A DNA stretch of 64,000 bases, taken from NCBI GenBank assembly GCA_947499615.1, contig CANMOP010000010.1, positions 6,004 through 70,003 on the forward strand, written 5' to 3'. Position numbers and translations under genes: made by a program. The DNA is from RH-chloro-G1 sp003670575. Lineage in GTDB: Bacteria; Chloroflexota; Dehalococcoidia; UBA2979. The notes under the pieces were generated by a model. The model was given only the letters and a program-made list of their open reading frames with translations. It was not told the DNA's origin and ran no database searches. Below are positions 52,135-62,846 of this stretch, piece after piece (position 1 is the stretch's first letter; every line of letters begins with the position of its first letter).

Positions 52135-52839
52135 ATGGCCGAGGATGTAAACTGCAGATCGCTCGAATCTGATCAGAACTTTGGTGAGATTTTGCCAGCA
52201 CGCCAGACCAACGCCTCGCAGACTCCTGCCGTCACCCGTTGGGTGAACCTCGGCCGCGCCTGCGAGATCCTCGGCGTCAACGAATCGACAGTTCGGCGCT
52301 GGGCAGACTCCGGCGAGATCCGCTGCTTTCGCACGCCGGGCGGGCACCGGCGGTTCGCCGAGGGCGACCTGGTGGCGATGACCGAAGGCGGGCCAGGCGG
52401 GCCTCGATCGGAGACGGCGCTGGAAACGGCAGCGGTCTCTCGCATCCGCCGGCAGTTGCAGTCCGGCGGCAAAGGCGCGGCCTCGTGGTACCCCAGCATG
52501 GAGGAGGACGAGCGCGACGCGTTGCGTCCCCTCGGCCGGCGCCTAGTGGAGCTCGTCGGCGAGTACATCTCGCGGCGCGGTGGTCGGCGCGCGCTGGTGG
52601 AAGCCGAGGTCGACGAGATCGGCCAGCGCTACGGCCAGATCCTCCACCAGCGCGGCACGCCGTTGTTGCGCGCGGTGGAGGCCTTCACGTTCTTCCGTCG
52701 CTCGTTGGACGAGACAGCGAAGCAACTCGCCGAGCGCACCAGCATGTCCGCCGAGGAAGCGGCCCGAGCGCGCGCGGAGATCGGCGGGCTCGCCGACCGC
52801 GTGCTGCTGGGCGTGACCGCCGCGTACGACGTCGAGTAA
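52135..52839 (+). CDS. MerR-type HTH regulator within the heme cluster
   Basis: A 234-residue protein. A MerR/excisionase-type DNA-binding domain lies at about residues 36-75 (WVNLGRACEILGVNESTVRRWADSGEIRCFRTPGGHRRF). The C-terminal ~120 residues are all-helical (GRRLVELVGEYISRRGG...GTPLLRAVEAFTFFRRSLDE), recalling globin-like RsbRD N-terminal sensor domains. That would suit heme or light/redox sensing, which is inference. The start is uncertain: ATG 52135 is used, but TTG 52192 or GTG 52243 would spare the core domain and place the shared 12-bp motif upstream of the coding region. Confidence 0.8.
   Translation: MAEDVNCRSLESDQNFGEILPARQTNASQTPAVTRWVNLGRACEILGVNESTVRRWADSGEIRCFRTPGGHRRFAEGDLVAMTEGGPGGPRSETALETAAVSRIRRQLQSGGKGAASWYPSMEEDERDALRPLGRRLVELVGEYISRRGGRRALVEAEVDEIGQRYGQILHQRGTPLLRAVEAFTFFRRSLDETAKQLAERTSMSAEEAARARAEIGGLADRVLLGVTAAYDVE
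52168..52191. promoter_or_regulatory. Candidate operator at the regulator start: palindrome plus shared motif
   Basis: A 10-bp perfect palindrome TCTGATCAGA (52168-52177) is followed directly by TTTGGTGAGATT (52180-52191), the inverse complement of the motif at 49124-49135. TAAACT (52148-52153) could be a -10 element upstream of it. The arrangement fits autoregulation of the MerR-like gene together with the AKR-ahbAB-chdC operon. Inferred, no binding evidence. Confidence 0.4.
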
Positions 52840-52891
52840 GTCGGATAGTTCGAGACAGCACGGAAGTCTGGACGACAGGGACAGGGAGCCA

Positions 52892-53617
52892 ATGGGGTAC
52901 TACCCAATCTTCGTGGAGATGCGTGACCGACCGGTACTGCTCGTCGGCGGCGGACACGTCGCACTCGAGAAGATCGGCAAGTTGGTGGACGCCGGTGCCC
53001 GCGTCACCGTGGTTGCGCCGGAGCTGATTCCGGCGGTACAGGCATACATCGATGACGGCCGTGCCACGCTGCAGCAGCGCGTCTACGAGGACGGCGATGT
53101 GGATGGCATGGACGTCGTGATGGTCGCCACCGACGACGGCGAGGTGAACGCCCGCGTTGCCGCCGATGCGCGCGCGCAGGACATCTGGGTCAACGCCGCC
53201 GACGACGCTGCGAACTGCGACTTCATCCTGCCTTCGCTCGCACAGCGCGGCACGATTGCGATCGCGACCTCCACGGGCGGCGCCAGTCCAGCGCTGGCAC
53301 GCTGGCTGCGCGAGCGAATGGAAGAGTTCCTGAGCGACGACGTGGTCGCGCTCGGCGACCTTCTGAAAGAGCTGCGCGTGCTCGTCCGACAGCGAGATCG
53401 CCAGTGCGCCGCCGGCTGCAGTTTGGTACGCACGCCCCCGCCGCTACTGTGCACGAGTTGCCCAAACCGCATCCCCGCCGACCGTTGGCAGACGGCCATC
53501 GATGATGAGTTGCTGGCGCTGCTGCGCGCCGGACGCATCACAGACGCGAAGGCCCGGATGAGCACCGCGCTCGGACTCGACGCGCCGTTGATCGCCTCGC
53601 CCGGACGAGACGGCTAG
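52892..53617 (+). CDS. Precorrin-2 dehydrogenase / sirohydrochlorin ferrochelatase-like (SirC/Met8 type)
   Basis: Oxidises precorrin-2 to sirohydrochlorin with NAD+, and may insert iron. It has an N-terminal Rossmann fold (VLLVGGGHVALEKIGKLVDAGARVTVVAP), VMVATDDGEVN, and the conserved VNAADDAANCDFILPS containing the catalytic Asp. The helical domain follows (STGGASPALARWLRERMEEFL). The C-terminus has an added four-cysteine cluster, C-x3-C-x10-C-x2-C at about residues 170-190, which I do not know from this family. ATG 52892 has GGGAG. It lies 4 nt before hemA. Confidence 0.88.
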   Translation: MGYYPIFVEMRDRPVLLVGGGHVALEKIGKLVDAGARVTVVAPELIPAVQAYIDDGRATLQQRVYEDGDVDGMDVVMVATDDGEVNARVAADARAQDIWVNAADDAANCDFILPSLAQRGTIAIATSTGGASPALARWLRERMEEFLSDDVVALGDLLKELRVLVRQRDRQCAAGCSLVRTPPPLLCTSCPNRIPADRWQTAIDDELLALLRAGRITDAKARMSTALGLDAPLIASPGRDG

Positions 53618-53621
53618 CGCA

Positions 53622-54932
53622 ATGCTGACCTACGTAGGCCTCAGCCATCACACAGCGCCGATCGAGGTGCGCGAGCAGCTGGCTATCGCCGCGGATGATC
53701 TGCCGGGCGTGCTTGCGGAGCTGGGCCGACGCTTTGGCGCGGGCACCATCGTCAACACATGCAACCGCATCGAGGTGTACCTGCCGGGCACACACGAGCG
53801 CGCGGACGTACTCGAGTTCCTCTCGCAGACGACCGGCGCGGATCGAGATCTGGCGGACCGGCATTTCGCAGCAGCGCACCATCTGGATGCCGTGCGCCAC
53901 CTCTACACCGTCGCGGCCGGCCTCGACTCGATGGTGCTCGGCGAACACGAAGTGCTCGGCCAGGTTCGGGCCGCCTTCTCCGCGGCGACCGCCGCTCGTA
54001 CCGATGACGCGATGCTCTCGCGGCTGTTTCACAGCGCGATCCGCGTCGGCCGACGCGCGCGAGCCGAGACCGCGATCAGCCACCACGCGGTCTCCGTCTC
54101 CTCAATCGCCGTGCAGCAGGCACGCGCCCTCTATCCGGAGACGGAACACGCCACCGTGCTGGTGATTGGTGCCGGCGAGGCAGGACGATTGGCCGCTGCG
54201 GCATTGATTGACCGTGGGGTCGGCCAAGTGCTGGTCGTGAACCGCACCGCCGAACGTGGACAGGCGCTGGCTGCGGAGCTCGGCGGCCGTGCCCTCCGCC
54301 TCGACCAGTTGGAGGACGCGATCGCGTCGGCCGACGTGGTCATCGCCGCCGCGGATACGCCGGAGCCGCTGGTGACCGTGCCCCTCGTACACGCCGCGAT
54401 GGCGCGACGCCCCGGGCGGCCCCTGCTCGTGATCGACATCGGTATGCCGCGCGACTGCGACCCAGCGATCGGCGAGCTGCCGGACGTGACGCACTACGAC
54501 CTGGACGATTTGCAGGCGATCGCCGCCGAGCACTTCGCCGCGCGTGCGGGCGAGGTGGACGCGGTGCGAGCCATCGTCGATCAGGAAGCCGATCGCTTCC
54601 TCACCTGGTGGGAGCAGCTCCAGGTTGCCCCCACCATCACCGCGCTCACGGAACGTGCGGAGCGCGTACGTCAGGCGGAGCTCACTCGCACGCTGCGCCG
54701 CCTGGATGTCACCTCGGAGGAGCGTGTGCACCTGGACGCGCTCACCAAGGCGATCGTGAAGCAGTTGCTGCACGACCCGATCAGTAGTCTGCGCGAGTTC
54801 GGCAACCGCGAGGTCTTCGTCGATACAGCGCGTCGGCTGTTCCGGCTCGATGTCATCGAGGACGAAGACGACGGCAACCTCGATGCCGCCACGGCCGGGA
54901 ACTTCCGCGCCGATGATCCGTCCGGCGCATGA
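53622..54932 (+). CDS. hemA: Glutamyl-tRNA reductase
   Basis: Commits glutamyl-tRNA to tetrapyrrole synthesis (C5 pathway) by reducing it to glutamate semialdehyde. The catalytic Cys47 lies in IVNTCNRIEVYL; the NADPH domain is VLVIGAGEAGRLAAAALIDRG; the C-terminal helical dimerisation domain is full length. At 436 residues it is typical. Its stop overlaps hemC (ATGA). Its partner hemL is 4.4 kb downstream in the same cluster. Confidence 0.96.
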   Translation: MLTYVGLSHHTAPIEVREQLAIAADDLPGVLAELGRRFGAGTIVNTCNRIEVYLPGTHERADVLEFLSQTTGADRDLADRHFAAAHHLDAVRHLYTVAAGLDSMVLGEHEVLGQVRAAFSAATAARTDDAMLSRLFHSAIRVGRRARAETAISHHAVSVSSIAVQQARALYPETEHATVLVIGAGEAGRLAAAALIDRGVGQVLVVNRTAERGQALAAELGGRALRLDQLEDAIASADVVIAAADTPEPLVTVPLVHAAMARRPGRPLLVIDIGMPRDCDPAIGELPDVTHYDLDDLQAIAAEHFAARAGEVDAVRAIVDQEADRFLTWWEQLQVAPTITALTERAERVRQAELTRTLRRLDVTSEERVHLDALTKAIVKQLLHDPISSLREFGNREVFVDTARRLFRLDVIEDEDDGNLDAATAGNFRADDPSGA

Positions 54933-55857
54933 CAGCGTTACGAGCCCTTACTAGCCTGCGCGTCGCCAGCCGTGGCTCTGCGCTCGCGCTTGCGCAGGCT
55001 GCGCTGGCGGTACAGGCACTGCAGCAGCAGGATCCCGCGCTGCGGATCAACTATGTCCAAATCACCACCGAGGGTGATGTCGACCGCTCCACACCGTTAA
55101 GCATACTGGGCGGCCGCGGTGTCTTCGTGCGTGGAGTGGAGGATGCGCTGTTGGAGGGTCGTGCGGACATCGCCGTGCACTCCATGAAGGACGTACCCAC
55201 CGAACTCGCGCCCGGCCTCACCATCGGCGCGGTGTTGCCTCGAGGCGACGCGCGCGACGTGCTGGTGGCATCCGGCGGGCGACGGCTCGCCGATCTGCCC
55301 GCGGGTGCACGCGTCGGCACCTCATCGCAACGCCGTGTGGCGATGCTGGCGCTGATGCGTCCGGACATCGAGGCGGTCGAGGTGCGCGGGAACGTCGACA
55401 CACGCATTCGCAAGGTCATGGACGGCGAATTGGACGGCGTACTGCTCGCGGCGGCAGGCCTCGAACGGCTCGGACGGCTTGCCGAGGCGACGCAACTGTT
55501 CGATGCGCAGGAGTTCGTCCCCGCACCGGCGCAGGGCATCGTCGCAATCGAATGCCGCGAGGATGACGAGGCCGTGCTGGCGTTGCTGGCGACCATCGAC
55601 GACGCGCGCACGCGCACCGCAGCGACCGCAGAGCGCGCGTTCCTGCGCGCCCTCGGCTCCGGATGCACGCTGCCTGTTGGCGCCTACGCACGCCTCGATC
55701 GCGACCTCGTCGTGCTGCGCGCGATGATCCAGGACGAGGCCGTAGGACACCCGATCTTCGGCGACGGCACCGGCGCGTCCGGTGGCGCGGATGCCCTCGG
55801 TGCCGGCATGGCCGAACGGCTGACGATGTTGATCGACCGCATCAAGGCGCCGCAGCC

Positions 55858-55861
<4 letters not shown>
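54929..55861 (+). CDS. hemC: Porphobilinogen deaminase (hydroxymethylbilane synthase)
   Basis: Polymerises four porphobilinogens on a dipyrromethane cofactor. The cofactor Cys246 is in ALGSGCTLPVGAY. Other family segments are VASRGSALALAQA, DIAVHSMKDVPTEL, RVGTSSQRRVAML and EVRGNVDTRIRKV. Length 310. The start overlaps hemA and the stop overlaps the CobA-HemD gene, so all three are coupled. Confidence 0.96.
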
Positions 55862-57410
<1,549 letters not shown>

Positions 57411-57414
<4 letters not shown>

Positions 57415-58403
57415 CCACACGCACCATACCCACCGAGTTCGCACGCACGCGCCGCACACGCGGGAGCGCCGCAATGCGCGCGTTGGTGCGGGAAACGCGC
57501 CTCGACCCCGCGCAGTTCATCTACCCGCTGTTCGTGACACACGGCCGCGGGGTGCGCGAGCCGATCTCCTCGATGCCGGGGCAGGCGCGGATCTCGGTGG
57601 ATCTGCTGGCCGCCGAGGCCCGCGAGTTGCGCAGCCTCGGCATTCGCGCGGTGTTGCTGTTCGGTATCCCGGAGGCGAAGGACGCCGTTGGGAGCGAGGG
57701 ATACGCCGTGGACGGCATCGTGCAGCAGGCCACGCGCGCGCTGAAGGACGCCGATCCGGAGCTGCTGGTCGTCGGCGACGTCTGCCTCTGCGAGTACACA
57801 GACCACGGCCACTGCGGGCTGCTCACGCCGCGCGGCGAGGTCGAAAACGACGCCTCGCTAGAGTTGTTGGCGCGCGCGGCGGTCTCGCTGGCGGACGCGG
57901 GTGCGGACCTCATCGCGCCGTCGGACATGATGGACGGGCGCGTGGGCGCAATCCGGCAGGCGCTGGACGACGCGGGCCACCTCGCGCTGCCGATCATGGC
58001 GTACAGCGCGAAGTACGCCTCCGCGTTCTACGGCCCGTTCCGCGAGGCCGCGGACTCCACACCGGCGTTCGGCGACCGCCGCGGCTACCAGATGGACCCC
58101 GCGAACAGCCGCGAGGCGCTGCGCGAGGTGGCTGCGGACATCGCGGAGCAGGCAGACATCGTCATGGTGAAGCCGGCGCTCGCGTACCTCGATGTCATTC
58201 GTGCCGTGCGAGAGGCGACCACGCTGCCGGTGGCGGCCTACAACGTCTCCGGCGAGTATGCGATGGTGAAGGCGGCAGCCGCGCAGGGCTGGCTGGACGA
58301 GCGAGCGATCGTGCTGGAGACGCTGACCTCCATCCGGCGCGCGGGCGCGGACATCGTGATCACGTACCACGCCAAGGAGGCAGCGCGCTGGCTGAGCGAG
58401 TGA
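57411..58403 (+). CDS. hemB: Porphobilinogen synthase (ALA dehydratase), zinc type
   Basis: Condenses two 5-aminolevulinates to porphobilinogen. The catalytic zinc cysteines are Cys125, Cys127 and Cys135 (DVCLCEYTDHGHCG), and the two active lysines lie in IMAYSAKYAS and DIVMVKPALAYLD. It is 330 residues long. Coupled to CobA-HemD (ATGA) and followed directly by a HAD-family gene. Confidence 0.96.
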
Positions 58404-58420
58404 CGGCGGAAGGCTCGAGC

Positions 58421-59239
58421 ATGGAGGCATCTGCAGCTCCGCTGTCTGCATGCGCCACGTTCGACCCCTCAGCGATCCGCGCCGTGGCGTTCGATGCGTA
58501 CGGGACACTGTTCTCATGGGACTTCCAGGCCGCGATCAAAGATGTGCTCGACCAGCAGGGGTTGCCCGGCGACCACGAGGAGATCGCGAAGACCTTCCAG
58601 CAGGAAGCGTTTCGCAAGGTCAGCATCTGGGCGCCCGACCATGCCGTCGAGGATGGCAAACTCGACCGCCAGAAGATGCTCGATGTTCCCGCGCGCGAGT
58701 GGGTCACGACCTGGGAGATGTGGCGTCGACAGTTCGTATACACGTTCGAGAAGTACGAGTTGCGCGGCGACGCCGAGGCTGGCGCCAGCCACCTGCGTAC
58801 GGTGTTGAGCCACGCCCCCGCCTACCCGGACGCCCACGAGACGATTGAGCGCCTCGCACGGCACGGTCTGCTGCTGGGCCTGATGTCGAACGCCGACGAG
58901 GATTTCTTGCAGAGCGCCGTGTCGTTCAACCGGCTGCGCTTCTCCGTGATCCAGTCATCGGAGTCGCTGCGCATGTACAAGCCAGCGCGCACCGCATTCC
59001 TCGCGCTCTGCCATCGCCTCGGTTACGTACCGAGCGAGGTGCTGTACGTCGGAGACTCCGCCGCGACCGACGTAGTCGGCTCAATGCACGCGGGCATGCG
59101 GGCCGCGTGGATCAAGCGCCCCGAGGAGCAGACACCACCGGCACCGCTCGCACCCGGCGACCCGCCGCGTGAAGACCCGCCAACACCGGACATCGAAGTT
59201 GCATCTCTCGCCGAGATCGCGGAGGCATTCGGAGCATGA
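58421..59239 (+). CDS. HAD-superfamily hydrolase (haloacid-dehalogenase type)
   Basis: A 272-residue hydrolase with motif I FDAYGTLF (nucleophile Asp), motif II LMSNAD, a Lys in YKPARTAFL and motif IV YVGDSAATDVVG. It belongs to the HAD-IA/dehalogenase group, usually small-molecule phosphatases. ATG 58421 has GGAAGG 7 nt upstream; a GTG at 58400 overlapping the hemB stop is possible. The C-terminus ends with a Pro-rich segment. Its role in the heme cluster is unknown. Confidence 0.85.
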   Translation: MEASAAPLSACATFDPSAIRAVAFDAYGTLFSWDFQAAIKDVLDQQGLPGDHEEIAKTFQQEAFRKVSIWAPDHAVEDGKLDRQKMLDVPAREWVTTWEMWRRQFVYTFEKYELRGDAEAGASHLRTVLSHAPAYPDAHETIERLARHGLLLGLMSNADEDFLQSAVSFNRLRFSVIQSSESLRMYKPARTAFLALCHRLGYVPSEVLYVGDSAATDVVGSMHAGMRAAWIKRPEEQTPPAPLAPGDPPREDPPTPDIEVASLAEIAEAFGA

Positions 59240-59318
59240 CCGGCGCGCTCGCCAGCGCAGCGACAGTAACCGCTCGCACTACACAAACAACCCGTGGACT
59301 GCAGGATTGGACGCCCGA

Positions 59319-60605
59319 ATGAACCGAGACCGCTCGCGCGACATCATGCAGCGCGCACGTACGTTGCTACCGGGCGGCGTCGACTCGCCCGTCCGCGCCT
59401 ATCGTGCCGTCGGCGGCGAACCCGTCGTGCTGGCGAAGGGCAGCGGCGCGATAGTCACCGACGTCGATGGTAACGAGTACATCGACTACGTCTGCTCCTT
59501 CGGCCCGTTGATCCTCGGGCACGCGCACCCACACGTCGTGCACGCGATCCGCGAGGCCGCGGGCCACGGCACATCGTTCGGTGCGCCCACGGAGGCCGAG
59601 GTCGAGCTCGCGGCACGCGTCATCGCAGCGGTGCCGTCGGTCGAGATGGTGCGCTTCGTCAACTCCGGCACGGAGGCGACGATGACCGCGCTGCGGTTGG
59701 CGCGCGCAGTCACCGGTCGCGACCTAGTGCTGAAGTTTGACGGTGGATACCACGGGCACGCAGACGGACTGCTCGCTTCGGCGGGCTCCGGTGTCGCGAC
59801 GCTCGGGCTGCCGGACTCGCCCGGCGTCCCGGCGGCATTCGCCGCGCAAACGCTGGTCACGCCGTACAACGACCTTGCGGCCGCGCGCGTGGCGTTCGAG
59901 GCGCACCCCGGGCAGATCGCGTGCATCATCGTGGAGCCGGTAGCCGGGAACATGGGACTGGTGCGCCCGGGCGAGGGCTTCCTGCAGGGGTTGCGCGCGC
60001 TCTGCGACGAGTTCGGCGCGCTGCTGCTGTTCGACGAGGTAATCACCGGGTTCCGCTCCGGGCCGGGCGGCGCACAGCAACTGTTCGACGTTCGCCCGGA
60101 CATCACGGCGCTCGGCAAGGTGATCGGCGGCGGTCTACCCGTCGGCGCGTACGGCGCATCGCGAGCGATCATGGAGCGCATGGCGCCCGCGGGAGACGTG
60201 TACCAGGCCGGCACGCTCTCCGGAAATCCGTTGGCGATGGCTGCGGGCATCGCAACACTCGACGCGATTGCGGCACACTCCGACCCGTACGGTCGCCTCG
60301 ATGAGTTGGGCGGTCGGCTGGAGCGCGGGCTGACCGAGGCCGCGAAGGCGGCCGGCGTGCCGCTCTCCGTCGCGCGCGCAGGATCCACGCTCACGCCGTT
60401 CTTCCAGCCCTCGATCCCGACGGACTACGCCGAGGCGCGACGGTCAGACACCGCCGCATTCGCGCGCTTCCACGCCGCGATGCTCGAGCACGGCATCCTG
60501 CTGCCGCCCTCTCAGTTCGAGTGCTGGTTCCTCTCGCTCGCGCACGATGAGGTGGCAGTCGATCGCACGATCGAGGCGGCAACCGAGTCGCTGCGCGCGC
60601 TGTAG
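59319..60605 (+). CDS. hemL: Glutamate-1-semialdehyde 2,1-aminomutase
   Basis: PLP enzyme forming 5-aminolevulinate from HemA's product. Lys267 binds PLP (TALGKVIGGGLPVGAYG); other signatures are LLPGGVDSPVRAY, FVNSGTEATMTALRLAR, DGGYHGHAD and LLFDEVITGFR. ATG 59319 gives the standard N-terminus (428 residues). It is the last clear tetrapyrrole gene of the cluster, 80 nt after the HAD gene. Confidence 0.96.
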   Translation: MNRDRSRDIMQRARTLLPGGVDSPVRAYRAVGGEPVVLAKGSGAIVTDVDGNEYIDYVCSFGPLILGHAHPHVVHAIREAAGHGTSFGAPTEAEVELAARVIAAVPSVEMVRFVNSGTEATMTALRLARAVTGRDLVLKFDGGYHGHADGLLASAGSGVATLGLPDSPGVPAAFAAQTLVTPYNDLAAARVAFEAHPGQIACIIVEPVAGNMGLVRPGEGFLQGLRALCDEFGALLLFDEVITGFRSGPGGAQQLFDVRPDITALGKVIGGGLPVGAYGASRAIMERMAPAGDVYQAGTLSGNPLAMAAGIATLDAIAAHSDPYGRLDELGGRLERGLTEAAKAAGVPLSVARAGSTLTPFFQPSIPTDYAEARRSDTAAFARFHAAMLEHGILLPPSQFECWFLSLAHDEVAVDRTIEAATESLRAL

Positions 60606-60634
60606 TCGCACGCGCGCGCGAAGGGAGTTCCACG

Positions 60635-61588
60635 ATGGCTGATGTTCTGGTCACCCGCGCGTTCTACCCGACCTCGATGGCCCGACTCGCGGGGCAGCAC
60701 ACGCTGCATCGACTCGACGAGGCGACCGACCGCGCCGCATTCCTCCAGGAGGTCGGCCCGCGCATTGAGGCCGTGATCGGCAGCGCGGGCGTCGACGCCG
60801 CGCTGATCCAGGCGCTGCCGAACCTGCGGCTGATCGCATGCGTCGCCGTCGGCTACGACAACATCGACGTGGCAGCCGCGACAGCGCGCAGAATCATCGT
60901 CACCAACACACCAGACGTGCTGACGGACTCCGTGGCGGACCTCGGGCTGGCACTGATCCTCGCAACGGAGCGTCGGATCGTGGCAGCCGACGCATTCGTG
61001 CGGCGTGGCGATTGGCTGCGCGGCGCGTTCCCGTTCACACGTCACCTGCGCGGCCTGACCCTCGGCATCCTCGGCCTCGGCCGTATCGGGCTGGCGATCG
61101 CCGCGCGCGCAGAGGCCTTCGGCATGCGCGTCGAGTACTCGAACCGCCGACAGCGCACGGACGTAGCGTACCCGTATCACGTCGACGCGCTCAGTCTGGC
61201 GCACGCGAGCGACGTGATGCTGCTGACCATTCCGGGTGGAGCGGAGACCCGCCACGCGGTGACGGATGAAGTGCTGCGCGCGCTTGGGCCGCAGGGCACG
61301 CTCATCAACATCGCTCGCGGCTCGGTGGTGGACGAGGCAGCACTCGTACGGTGCCTGCTGGATGGCAGCCTCGGCGCGGCCGCCCTCGATGTCTTCGACC
61401 GCGAGCCGGATATGCCGCGCGAACTGTTCGCGCTCGACCAGGTGGTACTCACTCCGCACGTCGGCAGCGCAACCCACGCCACCCGCGAGGCGATGGGCGA
61501 CCTGGCAGTCCAGAACGTGCTCGCGGGCCTCGGCGGTCAGCCAGCGCTGACCCCCGTCGCGGAGTCGGCTGGCCTGCCGCCGCGCTAG
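60635..61588 (+). CDS. D-2-hydroxyacid dehydrogenase (glyoxylate/hydroxypyruvate reductase-like)
   Basis: A 317-residue NAD(P)-dependent dehydrogenase with the nucleotide loop LGILGLGRIGLAIAARA, the conserved INIARGSVVDEAALV, DVFDREPDMP (catalytic Glu) and LTPHVGSATHATREAM (catalytic His). Resembles glyoxylate reductases of the GyaR type. Strong ribosome site AAGGGAG. It follows hemL by 29 nt and may be co-transcribed; no metabolic link to heme is evident. Confidence 0.88.
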   Translation: MADVLVTRAFYPTSMARLAGQHTLHRLDEATDRAAFLQEVGPRIEAVIGSAGVDAALIQALPNLRLIACVAVGYDNIDVAAATARRIIVTNTPDVLTDSVADLGLALILATERRIVAADAFVRRGDWLRGAFPFTRHLRGLTLGILGLGRIGLAIAARAEAFGMRVEYSNRRQRTDVAYPYHVDALSLAHASDVMLLTIPGGAETRHAVTDEVLRALGPQGTLINIARGSVVDEAALVRCLLDGSLGAAALDVFDREPDMPRELFALDQVVLTPHVGSATHATREAMGDLAVQNVLAGLGGQPALTPVAESAGLPPR

Positions 61589-61635
61589 CCATCGGCACGG
61601 GCCCCACGCCGCGGCCCGATTCGGGCCGACCCTGA

Positions 61636-61664
61636 TTGCCGCCGATCGAGCATAACCGTATACT
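61636..61664 (+). promoter_or_regulatory. Sigma-70-type promoter of dnaN
   Basis: TTGCCG (61636-61641), an exactly 17-nt spacer and TATACT (61659-61664), the best match to consensus in this window. Transcription would start near 61671. A short AGCAA/TTGCT inverted repeat lies at the presumed start (61671-61685). Confidence 0.75.
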
Positions 61665-61712
61665 CATGTAAGCAAGTCAATTGCTCATGCCCTTGAGCGT
61701 TTGCGAGGCTCG

Positions 61713-62846
61713 ATGCGCGTCACCTGCCAACAGGATCAGCTCCACCGCGCACTGAGCGCGGTGTCTCGAGCCGTCCCCGCCCGCTCCGTGCTCCCGATTA
61801 CGCAGCACATTCTGGTGGTGGCCGAAGAGACCTCCATCAAGCTTTCCGCGACCGATGCGGAGACGATTGCGATCACGTACACCATCCCGGCGCACGTCAT
61901 CCAGCCCGGTTCGATCACAATGCCGTCGCGGCTGCTGTCCGACTTCGTGGCTACGTTGCCACGCGATGAGATTGAAATGGCGCTGGCGGAACGCTCCCGA
62001 CAGGTGAGCCTCTCATGCGCACGCAACGCGGCCTCCATCGGTGGGATGGACCCCGACGAGTTCCCCCCGATCCCGACAGTCGAGGGTGCGAGCGCCGTCG
62101 AGATCGCGCCGGAGAAACTGCGCGAGGCGCTGGAGCACGTCGTCTTCGCTGCGGCGACTGATGACTCGCGACCAGTACTCACTGGCGTCGACTTCGCGAT
62201 CGGCCCGAGCGGTATTCGCCTCGCGGCCGCGGACGGCTTCCGTCTGGCCGTATTCCGTCTCGACCTCGAGGGCGCGGGCCAGGAGCGCGAGGTGATTGTG
62301 CCGGCGCGCGCGCTCGGCGAGCTCTCGCGATTACTCGCCGAGGCCGAGCGTCCCGTGCGCATGACGGTAAACAACGCGCAAACGCAGGTGCTGTTCGACC
62401 TGGGACACGCGACGCTGATCGCGAACCTGATCCAGGGGACGTTCCCCAACTACCAACAACTGATTCCCGCGAGCAGCGCTACCCACACCGAGGTGACGGT
62501 CAAGGAATTCCAGCAGGAGACCCGGCTCGCGTCGATCTTCGCACGCGACGGCTCGGGCATCGTGCGGTTGATCGCGACTCCCGGCGCCGCCGGCAGCCCA
62601 GGCCGCCTACTCGTGACCGCGCGCGCCGAAGAAGTCGGCAACAACGAGGGCGAGATCGATGCGGTCGTCACCGGCGAAGAGGCGAAGATCGCCTTCAACA
62701 GCCGCTACCTGATGGAAGTGCTCAACGTCCTCAACACCGACCGTGTCGCCATCGAGACCAGCTCGCCCTCCGCGCCCGGCGTCCTCCGCCCCGTCGGCGA
62801 CGACCGCTACGTGCACGTCGTCATGCCGATGTTCGTTCAATGGTGA
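61713..62846 (+). CDS. dnaN: DNA polymerase III beta subunit (sliding clamp)
   Basis: Ring-shaped processivity clamp. The three-domain clamp fold is full length (377 residues): MRVTCQQDQLHRALSAVSRAVPARSVLPIT, MPSRLLSDFVATLP, PVLTGVDFAIGPSGIRLAAADGFRLAV, AFNSRYLMEVLNVLN and a C-terminal VMPM motif. ATG 61713 follows GAGG; a TTG at 61701 is less likely. It is not beside dnaA or recF here, so it does not mark an origin by context. A recombinase gene overlaps its last 26 nt on the other strand. Confidence 0.95.
   Translation: MRVTCQQDQLHRALSAVSRAVPARSVLPITQHILVVAEETSIKLSATDAETIAITYTIPAHVIQPGSITMPSRLLSDFVATLPRDEIEMALAERSRQVSLSCARNAASIGGMDPDEFPPIPTVEGASAVEIAPEKLREALEHVVFAAATDDSRPVLTGVDFAIGPSGIRLAAADGFRLAVFRLDLEGAGQEREVIVPARALGELSRLLAEAERPVRMTVNNAQTQVLFDLGHATLIANLIQGTFPNYQQLIPASSATHTEVTVKEFQQETRLASIFARDGSGIVRLIATPGAAGSPGRLLVTARAEEVGNNEGEIDAVVTGEEAKIAFNSRYLMEVLNVLNTDRVAIETSSPSAPGVLRPVGDDRYVHVVMPMFVQW

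Noticed and set aside
61713..62846. Chromosomal origin near dnaN
   Set aside because: No dnaA, recF or gyrB and no cluster of DnaA boxes was seen; dnaN is isolated here.
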